From assembly GCA_964442785.1 (NCBI GenBank), contig CAYTZW010000013.1, forward strand, positions 1 through 34,725: a DNA stretch of 34,725 nt, read 5' to 3'. Origin of the DNA: SIG223 sp964442785 (lineage in GTDB: Bacteria; Bacillota_I; Bacilli_A; RFN20; DUOF01). Position 1 is the stretch's first letter. The number at the start of each line of letters is the position of its first letter. The translations under genes were made by a program, and so were the position numbers. The notes under the pieces are model-generated. The model made no database searches. It was given only the letters and a program-made list of their open reading frames with translations, and was not told the origin of the DNA. Below are positions 7,127-15,600 of the stretch, one piece after another.

Positions 7127-10100
7127 CTATATTAAATATTTTTTCTTTTCATTAGAACTTAGCATATCAAGAGTAACAATACCACTATTAACTACTTCAG
7201 TTGTTGTCGTAGTACTAGCATTTTCACTAGATATTATTAATGATATAGGTAAACCTTGATTTCTACCCTCATCACAATATATTTGGAATATAGCCATTTT
7301 ATAATTTGCATTATATATCTTCATTGTAGGATTATTATTATTTTCTAAATTAATAGCATTATTAATAAGTCCTTCTGTTGCTTTTTTAACTGAAGTAAAA
7401 TATGGTGATGCAGTAATATAACCAAATGTATAAGACTTCTTAATATCATCTAATATATTTTCATCTATATAATCTTTAAAGAATGTTTCAAAATTAAGTG
7501 TTATACTACTTGGATAAGTTTGGTTAATAACCTTGCCTGATAAAGTTACTATTTTCTTAGTGGAATAATTAATTGAATATAAAGGCGTACCTGAAGAATT
7601 ATTAGCATATCCTTCTTTAACAAGATCTTCATATTCTAATCCTGTTGCCAGTTCAACACAAGCTTCTAGGTAGTCCATTGTATTAGTTGAGCTATTTTCA
7701 ATAATGTTATATTCTATTGTTTCTGCAAAATTTATATCAATGCTATTTCCAAATAAAGAGTACTTAAAATCGACTATATACTCGCTACTATCTTTAATAT
7801 TTATTTTTTCTCCTTTTTTATTAATATTAAAGCTATAAGCATCATTAGCAAGGGAATATCCACCTATTTTTTCTATCTTGACGTTGCTATAATTACTTGA
7901 TACTTTTTGTGTAAATGAATATTTTCCTTCTTCAGTTCTTTTAATGTTATCGTTATCGCTGTAACTACTCAATGCAATTCCAGATTTTTTAGAAATAACA
8001 ACAAATTCTTTCGTAGAAGAATTGCCAAAATAATCTTTAGCTTCAATTTTATAAATTAAAATTTCATTTTGATTATCAAATGTTATTTCAAAAGGTAAAC
8101 TATTAATTGAAATTCCCTCTCCTGCAAAACTAGAGACATTATCATTTTTAGTCCAATATTTTACACTTCCCATACCGCTAGTATCAGTTATAGAAACTTT
8201 TATTTTCTCATCTTCTTTACTAAATGCATACCATTCATAACCAGAAACTTCTCCTTTGTTAGTTTCTTTTTCAACAATTATTTCAGGACCAGTTGTATCT
8301 GATGTAGTACTGTTAGTAGTTCCTGAAGTAGTTATGGAAATATTAACGTAATCACTTACTTCAACATCATTAGTGTAGTGTAAGGTCAATGTATATTTTC
8401 CCGATGAAGTAACTGTTGTACTACAATTTCCATAACTACCATTCCATTCATAGAATTGAGGTGCATCAATACTTAATCCAGTTGTAATAACACTTCCTGA
8501 ACTTAATGAGTAATTTCCTTTGTATTCAAGAGAAGTAGAACCATATTTAATAGGCATCATTGCAGTACTGGCAACATAAACATAGAATGTTGTTGTTTTT
8601 CCTGCTAAAGTAGCAGTATATCTAGTCAATCCAGTTCCTACATTTGAAGAAGAATATGTTAAATCTGAATTACTTTTTACAGGAGTTATAGAAGTAGAAG
8701 AATAATATACTCCATTATTCACAGGAACATATTTTTTGTTATCAATAAGTAAATACAAATCACTTTCAGTTAAATCAACACTTCTTGAAGTAACAATGAC
8801 CTCTAAAGTATTACCAAATACATCATTATAAGAAACTTTTCCTCCGTCTTTATTAGCTTCCTTTCTAGCAAAATAACTCTTAAATGATGTTTCACCTATA
8901 CCTTTTACTTGTACATTTTCATCAAAAGTCATTGTAAAATCACCATATACTGATAAAGAAGCATTAGAAGTATAGGCAGTACCATTTACGGTAACAGGGC
9001 TTAAAACAAAATCACATACATTAAAATAATAAGTACTAGTATTACCTACTTCATCACCAAGATCAATTCGAATTGCATAGCCATATTTTGATAAATCATA
9101 GTTACCTGCACTTTCCAACAATGATTTTATGCTTTTACCAGTTAAAGTAATATAATTAGGGGTCTCATAGTATAAATCATAAGAATTTATATCAAAAGTA
9201 TATTTATTGCTATCAGTGCTGAATTTTTTACCATAAACCGTAATTACAGCAGATTCTGTAGTAGTTAAAGTAACAGAAGAATTAACAAAATATCCTTTAT
9301 TTTGGGTTAAACTAGAACCATTCATCTTCAATTCAGGAGCAGTAATATCAATAAGTATGTTATCTATTGTAGTTGTATTACCAGCAGCGTCAGTAACCAC
9401 GATTTTATATTCACTAGAACTATAAATTTCTTCTAAATAACCCACAATATGACTTGAACCTGATATAGTTTCAGAACTCAATAATTTGTTATTTGCATCA
9501 TAAATCTTATAGGAAGCAAGATTTATATTATCGGTAAAAGTCAAATTACAAGAAGACATACTTACTCCAGAAGTAGGAACGCTATTTCCACATAAAATTT
9601 TAGGAGCTTCCTTATCTTCTACTACCTCAGGTAAAATAGTATATCTGTATACAATACTGTTATTTTTTATCTCAAACATTTTTCCTGAATAAACAGCCTC
9701 ATTACCTGCTATATCCTCACCACGTGGAGTTATCCATAAATAATATACTGTAGAACTATAAACATTTGGAGCAGTTGTTGTAAATGTAAGTTTCTTTGTT
9801 CCATCTTTAGTATAATTACTACTCTTAATAGTAGGTTCCCATTTATCACTAGTAGACCAAGCATAGCCAAAATCAGATAAGAAATCACTTGATATTGAAA
9901 TATTATCAGTAAGTGTGAAACTAATTGAAGTTCCAGTGGTTATTGAATAATTATTAGCAGTAGTCCAAACAGGATTGGTTGTATCCATAATAATAGTTAC
10001 TTGGATTTCATTACCTGCCATATCAAAAGCACATATTCTATAAGTAGCATCAGTGTTCATTTCTAAACTATTCTCTGTATGATAAACATTATTAACACTA

Positions 10101-12496
10101 TATCTATAAAACTTTGTATCATCGGAAAAGTTTAAAGTACAATGTTTTGAAAAAGTATATGTTTCGCCACCTACTAAATTTTTAATTGCACAATTTGAAC
10201 TAGTAATAGTAGGAGCAGTATTATCTACGACAATACGATATTTTGAATTATTACCTGCTTTATCATATACAGTAATTATATAAGTCAGAGTTGAGGCATT
10301 CAATGTATAAGATGTTGTTTTAATTGTTGAAAGTGCACCCATAGCAGTTTCTACATCATACGTTGCATAAGCAAATCCAGAACCACCATCTACAAAAGTA
10401 AATGATTTTGAGCTTCCACTAAGCCAATTTGTTTCAGGATTAGTTTTCAAATAAGTAGTACCCGTTCTCATTGAAGGTGCAGTATCGTCAATATAAATTT
10501 TTCCTGTTGAATAATTTCCAACTGTATCATATGCTGTTATAGTATAATCTCCATCACTAGTAAAAGTATAAGAGGCAGCAGTTCCAGAAGTAAAATCCTT
10601 ACCACCTTTTTGTATATCATATCGAGAGAAGTTAGCATCAGTAAAGTAAGCGGTACACGAATTACTAATAGTAGTGGTTGAAGATAATGTTTTAGATCCA
10701 CACGTTATTTCAGGAGCAGTAGTATCAAATTCAATTTCATACTTTGAAGAATTACCAGCCTTATCATATACGGTAATCTTATAAGTATACCCTGAATATA
10801 AAGTTATTGAACTATTAGTAGTATCGTATATTGCATCTTGGCTTGCTCCATAAAAATCGTGATTTGCATAGCTATATCCTGATAAATCATCTTCAAATTT
10901 AAAAGTCATTGAACTAGCTTTAAATATATTAACACTTCCTGTTAACAATTTTACAGATGTTGGATAGAGTGGATTTGGCATATAAGGATCCGTTTTATCA
11001 ATATATAAGGTAGTCGTTGATGTATTTCCAGCTGCATTAGTTACTTTTATTGTATATTTTCCTTCCTTTGATAAAGTACCATAAGAATAGCTTTTTTTCA
11101 AAATAGAAGTAGTACTTACACTTTCAGGGCCAAAAATAGAATAAGAACTTAACTGTTTAGTATCTGAAAAACTTAAACTACAGCTAGAATTAGTATAAAT
11201 GGTAGAAGAAGTATCACTTTCTTCACCGATTTTACAAGTAATTTTAGGAGATGAATTATATATAGTAACGCTAGCTGATGCACCATTTCCAGCTACATCA
11301 TAAACTTGAATAGTATATGTTGTTGAAGTAGATGTTGCTACTATATTGCCATAAACATAATTTTCGCCCCCAACATTGTTATCAAATAATAAACTACCAT
11401 AAATAGAAGGTGTAGGACTAATATTAAAGTAGCTCATTCCGGAACCATAATCCGAAGCACTCAAAAGACAAGCAGAAGCATAAGTAGGTACAGAATTACC
11501 ATCACACGTTATTTTAGGAGCGGTTGTATCAATTTTTACTGTTGCTGATTTACTAGAACTAACATTACCAACTGCATCTTTTGCAAAAGCATAGTAAGTA
11601 GCATTGGTATCACTATAAATAGTTTTAGAAGAACTTTTTTGCCAAGAACAGCTACTGCTACTACTTGAAGTGTTAAAACAATAATAGGCAACTCCTGATA
11701 GAGAATCAGAAGCAGTTATCTTTAAAGTTACACTAGATTTTTGCCAAGATGAACTTCCACCTTCAAAATTTGAAATTGTAGGACTTGTTTTATCAATTTT
11801 TACTGTTTGAGCATCACTGCCAACTTTACCTGCATTACTTTTTGCAAAGAAATAATAAGTTTTTTCTCCACTGGTTGAAACAGTCATACTAAACGCAGAA
11901 GTTTTCCAACTACAACCACTGGTACTAGTAGATGTTGTAATACAATAACGGGCAATTTCCGAATAAGATGTAGCACTTATACTTAAAGTTACGCTTCCTT
12001 TTGTCCACGAAGTAGTACTAATACTTGAGGTAACAACAGGCGTACCCTTATCAATTTTTACTGTTTGAGAACCACCTGAACCAATATTACCGGAAGAATC
12101 TTTTGCGAAAGTATAATAAGTTTTATTGGTATTTTCAGAGAAAGTCATCGTATTACTCGATTGCCAAGAACAACTACTGCTACTATTTGAAGTAGTAAAA
12201 CAATATGGAAATGCTGCAAGTGAAACATTATCACTAGCAGTTATTCTTATAGTTACATTGTCTCTTGTCCAAGAAGATGATCCACCAGATGAAGAAACAG
12301 TAGGAGCAGTAGTATCACTTTCATATGTTGGACGATCAGTTGGACAAAGCGTTAGTCCATCAGTAGTCGTTGCACAACTACCAATAAATATAGCCTTAAC
12401 ACCTACTTGACTATTTTCTACGCCAAAATTGAATGCAAATATAAACGTTAATATTCCTAACAACAAATAGAAAACTTTCCTATGTTCCTTTCTCAT
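7127..12496 (-). CDS. Secreted Ig-like repeat protein B (1789 aa), paralogue of the gene at 1622-6823
   Basis: The start is the ATG at 12494-12496, eight codons inside the longest frame, because GGAGGTG lies six bases upstream. The product starts MRKEHRKVFYLLLGILTFIF, a signal peptide likely cleaved near residue 32-34. About twelve Ig-like modules follow, each opening with a D(K/T)T(A/S)P-like motif, at roughly 260-bp intervals from 12325 down to 9320. The first three (about 11630-12325) share a C-x9-C-(S)-W signature with FAK(D/S)..G..G; later ones have ITC...C pairs 11-17 residues apart with F(S/T)D. A YLWI..RGEDIAGN module lies at about 9650-9990. The last 730 residues match the paralogue and end VTLDMLSSNEKKKYLI. 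No LPXTG or C-terminal membrane helix is visible. The composition is Ser/Thr-rich. A role as an extracellular adhesive or structural protein is inferred. Confidence 0.85.
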   Translation of the reverse strand: MRKEHRKVFYLLLGILTFIFAFNFGVENSQVGVKAIFIGSCATTTDGLTLCPTDRPTYESDTTAPTVSSSGGSSSWTRDNVTIRITASDNVSLAAFPYCFTTSNSSSSCSWQSSNTMTFSENTNKTYYTFAKDSSGNIGSGGSQTVKIDKGTPVVTSSISTTSWTKGSVTLSISATSYSEIARYCITTSTSTSGCSWKTSAFSMTVSTSGEKTYYFFAKSNAGKVGSDAQTVKIDKTSPTISNFEGGSSSWQKSSVTLKITASDSLSGVAYYCFNTSSSSSSCSWQKSSSKTIYSDTNATYYAFAKDAVGNVSSSKSATVKIDTTAPKITCDGNSVPTYASACLLSASDYGSGMSYFNISPTPSIYGSLLFDNNVGGENYVYGNIVATSTSTTYTIQVYDVAGNGASASVTIYNSSPKITCKIGEESDTSSTIYTNSSCSLSFSDTKQLSSYSIFGPESVSTTSILKKSYSYGTLSKEGKYTIKVTNAAGNTSTTTLYIDKTDPYMPNPLYPTSVKLLTGSVNIFKASSMTFKFEDDLSGYSYANHDFYGASQDAIYDTTNSSITLYSGYTYKITVYDKAGNSSKYEIEFDTTAPEITCGSKTLSSTTTISNSCTAYFTDANFSRYDIQKGGKDFTSGTAASYTFTSDGDYTITAYDTVGNYSTGKIYIDDTAPSMRTGTTYLKTNPETNWLSGSSKSFTFVDGGSGFAYATYDVETAMGALSTIKTTSYTLNASTLTYIITVYDKAGNNSKYRIVVDNTAPTITSSNCAIKNLVGGETYTFSKHCTLNFSDDTKFYRYSVNNVYHTENSLEMNTDATYRICAFDMAGNEIQVTIIMDTTNPVWTTANNYSITTGTSISFTLTDNISISSDFLSDFGYAWSTSDKWEPTIKSSNYTKDGTKKLTFTTTAPNVYSSTVYYLWITPRGEDIAGNEAVYSGKMFEIKNNSIVYRYTILPEVVEDKEAPKILCGNSVPTSGVSMSSCNLTFTDNINLASYKIYDANNKLLSSETISGSSHIVGYLEEIYSSSEYKIVVTDAAGNTTTIDNILIDITAPELKMNGSSLTQNKGYFVNSSVTLTTTESAVITVYGKKFSTDSNKYTFDINSYDLYYETPNYITLTGKSIKSLLESAGNYDLSKYGYAIRIDLGDEVGNTSTYYFNVCDFVLSPVTVNGTAYTSNASLSVYGDFTMTFDENVQVKGIGETSFKSYFARKEANKDGGKVSYNDVFGNTLEVIVTSRSVDLTESDLYLLIDNKKYVPVNNGVYYSSTSITPVKSNSDLTYSSSNVGTGLTRYTATLAGKTTTFYVYVASTAMMPIKYGSTSLEYKGNYSLSSGSVITTGLSIDAPQFYEWNGSYGNCSTTVTSSGKYTLTLHYTNDVEVSDYVNISITTSGTTNSTTSDTTGPEIIVEKETNKGEVSGYEWYAFSKEDEKIKVSITDTSGMGSVKYWTKNDNVSSFAGEGISINSLPFEITFDNQNEILIYKIEAKDYFGNSSTKEFVVISKKSGIALSSYSDNDNIKRTEEGKYSFTQKVSSNYSNVKIEKIGGYSLANDAYSFNINKKGEKINIKDSSEYIVDFKYSLFGNSIDINFAETIEYNIIENSSTNTMDYLEACVELATGLEYEDLVKEGYANNSSGTPLYSINYSTKKIVTLSGKVINQTYPSSITLNFETFFKDYIDENILDDIKKSYTFGYITASPYFTSVKKATEGLINNAINLENNNNPTMKIYNANYKMAIFQIYCDEGRNQGLPISLIISSENASTTTTTEVVNSGIVTLDMLSSNEKKKYLI
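11630..12325 (-). repeat. Three tandem C-x9-C-(S)-W Ig-like modules in protein B
   Basis: Three modules with a period of 260-263 bp each encode the order (D).TxPxxS...SSW...(V)T..I.A(S/T), then YCxTTS-type text, a second Cys and SW(Q/K), then TYY.FAK...G..G. The DNA of the first and third modules around the Cys pair (about 12161 and 11638) is more alike than either is to the middle module, as with the repeats in protein A. A single C-x9-C-T-W also occurs in the next gene (about 13528-13563). Confidence 0.75.
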
Positions 12497-12563
12497 AAGC
12501 AACACCTCCAAAAATGGCAATGTATCTACCTGATACTTTACCTTTCCATACGGAGTTATTATA
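12497..12563 (-). promoter_or_regulatory. -10 box and conserved leader of protein B gene
   Basis: On the minus strand TATAAT (12558-12563) is followed by a leader element (12522-12547) reading GGAAAGGTAAAGTATCAGGT then AGATAC, and then the GGAGGTG ribosome binding site. In the RNA, GTATC pairs with GATAC (5-nt loop) and the outer GGTAA pairs with TTGCC, giving a compact hairpin ending shortly before the ribosome binding site. The element matches the leader of protein A (6849-6873). A recognisable -35 is absent, so the promoter call rests on the conserved -10 and the paralogue comparison. Confidence 0.55.
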
Positions 12564-12574
12564 ATATTTTTTCA

Positions 12575-12615
12575 TAAAAAAATATATAGTGAACTTGTTT
12601 TTGCTCACTATATAT
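12575..12615 (-). terminator. Intrinsic terminator of protein C gene
   Basis: ATATATAGTGA (12582-12592) pairs with TCACTATATAT (12605-12615), an 11-bp perfect stem with a 12-nt loop. On the minus strand it is followed by seven T (12575-12581). It sits 46 bases beyond the TAA stop of the gene at 12661-16680 and just before the promoter of protein B. Confidence 0.8.
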
Positions 12616-12660
12616 CTTTAGATATATAATTTTTTATTATCATTTCTTTTCCCACAAATT

Positions 12661-15600
12661 TTAAAACTTTTTGATAATCTTAGTTTTATTTATGACGACA
12701 TACGCAAATAACAAACTAATTAAAGCTATCACAATAGGCAAATTGTTATTTACTTTTTTAGTAGGTTTTGATATTTCACTTAAATAAATATTTTTATTTT
12801 CTTGATAATCAAAGGTACTATTTTCGCCACCTATATTAAAATAGATTTTATCAGATTCTGCAAAGTTTCCTACAAAATCACTTGCCTCTATTAATAAATA
12901 ATATTCTCCTTCTGCTAAATCAGAAATATCAATAGTGCAAGGCATAGTTACATTTTCAATTACTACATATTTATTAACAAGAGATTGACTTGTTTTATCA
13001 TATACTCTTACAGTAATTTTCTCTATTCCAGATTCATCATCATAAAGATTTTTAACGATTATTTGTTTTTTTCCATTTGAACTACTAAATTCATATATAT
13101 TATCTATATCATTTGTATAAGGGTGTCTTCCATCAATCCTAATATCAAATTCGATTATTTCACTTTGATTTCCAGCACAATCAACAGCATATGCTTGGAA
13201 ATGATATATACCAGTGTCTAAATATCTTCCTAATAATAGACCGTTTTCAAATTTATACCATTCAGAGTATAATTGATCATTTTTAATATAATAATGGCTT
13301 ATTCCTGAAGTTTCCTCAATACACTCAAAATGAATAGATGGATTTATAAAAGGAGAAATCCAACCTATATCATATCCACTAGCCATCTTGGATATAACAG
13401 GGGCAACGGTATCAACATTGAAAAAACCATTATTGGAAGAATAAACATTATAATTTCCATAGGATATTCTAGCCGAAATATTTATCATACCATCACCAAT
13501 ATTTACGGAAACTTGACCTTCAAATTCAATCCAAGTACAAGTAGTCGTTTCTAAATGATTTCGAACACAATAACTATTTACAGCATCTTTTTCTTCATTT
13601 TCCGTACTTGCTGTAAAGGTTACAACAATGCCACCATTATTAGTCCATTCATTAATATTTTGCGTATATTCTGTATTGGTGGTAACAGTAGGTGCATATA
13701 ATTTTAATTTTTCAATGTGAATGTTTTCGTAGTATGTCTTAGAATTCATAATATCATCTTGCAATAATATTTCAACGCTATAGTCGCCTTCTTCTAGTTT
13801 ATTTTCAGTTACATGGAAAGAATCTTTAAAATCATCTGTTCCAGAATTAAATGCAGTAAAGACAACATCACCTTGTGAATCTTTAATAGTTAATATGATG
13901 TGTTTTTTCATACCATAAGCATCTAAACTATCACTAATTCCTGTTATATCAATCGAATATGTATAAATATTAGTTTTCGTTTCCTCTGGTGATTTTTTAT
14001 AAGAAAAACTTTTATATGTAGGAGCAGACCAATCAATAAAAATCTTTCTTTCATCTATTACAGTTTCTTTTCCTTCATATATCGTTTTAACCTTAAAATT
14101 GTATAGCCCTTCTTTAGTAAAATCTATTGTTATTGTTGTGGATTCAATAAGGGTACACGAATTATCAAGACAATAGTAAGTTTTCGCTAAATCTTTTGTA
14201 TTTTCATCAATAACAATATTAGCTTGCGCACTAACATTATAGAAATGAATATTATCAACTACACTTCCATCATTGATAAATCCGTGTTTATCTTTATAAG
14301 TAATGGTAGGCATAACAAGTTCTGAAAATATATATTTTTCAAAAGTATAACTACTACTATTACCAGCTTCATCTCTATAAGTAACATCAATTTCATATTT
14401 TTGGTTATTTTCAAAATAATTTGTCAAATCAATATTTAAAGGTAAGGAATTATAATCTTCATCAAATTTTTTGTTTTTATATCCATTACTCTCAATTTTA
14501 TAAACTATAACGTCAACCTTTTTTATTCCACTTAAATCTTCAATATTTAAGCAATTCAAAATATATTGGAATGAATTATCGCTTAATCTATTTTCTTTTA
14601 AGGAAACTATATTTCCATCTATTTCAGAAATTTCGGCATCTACTTTAAATTTATAAATACTAGATGTAACTTCTCTATCACCTTTTACTCTTTTTGTATA
14701 TGCACTATATTCACCTGATGTACCATAAAAAAACCTTTGAAATGATTCATCTTTTAATTTTTCACATTCGTCGTTAACACAATAATAATCTTCATATCCA
14801 CTGATAGGATAGTATTTTTTAATATAAACGGCCACACCACTGTAATATTTGTTTGGATTATCCTCAGGAGAAATATAAAGTGGAATAACATCTATTTCTG
14901 CTAAAGAAGTTTTAATAGTACTATTTTCACTTGTTTGATTACCTGCCTTATCAGTAACGATAAGTTGTAAATAATAAGTCGTTTCTAACTCTAAATTATT
15001 AGTTAAAGTTAAGACAAAACTTTTTTCGGTTTTTGTTATTTGATAGATAACATCAATACCTTTACTAATTATCACTTTGACATTATCAATATCAACATTG
15101 TCATTAGAAGATACACTTAATGTATAAACTCCATTATTTTCAACAAAATTATAACTTACAGTAGGTGCTTCTTTATCAATCATTATGATATATTCATTAC
15201 TTTTAATAGTATCATTTTCAACTACTGCCTTTGTATAGATTTTATAAACACCTGTACTATCAAATTTATAATTTACAGTGCCACTTATTAAACTACAATT
15301 ATCATTCAAACAATAATAATTTTGATAACTTGTATCCGCAGGAATAATAGTAACATTTACATCTTTATTAGTGTATTCTCCTTCTTTTCCATCTATTTTA
15401 ATGGAAGGAGCCGTAACAATTTTAATAACGGGATTGGAAAGGGTTTTTAAAGAAAAACTTTCTTCAGTTTTATTTCCAGCATTATCATAAATAACCACTT
15501 TCATTGTATATGTAGTGTTTTCATTTAAAGAATTAGCTAAATCAATTTTTAAATATTCGCCTTGATAATCAACCGTTTTAATATTTTTACTACTTAAAAG

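Noticed and set aside
12126..12410. Plus-strand frame of 94 codons, and similar antisense frames at 4274-4582, 21947-22183, 24806-25066 and 31867-32145.
   Set aside because: All lie fully inside long minus-strand repeat genes and lack ribosome binding sites; their composition mirrors the codon bias of the coding strand.
12497..12563. A known riboswitch class (for example c-di-GMP or preQ1) in the leader of protein B.
   Set aside because: The leader is only about 55 nt and lacks the conserved core of any class I can recognise; I list it only as an unknown conserved leader hairpin.
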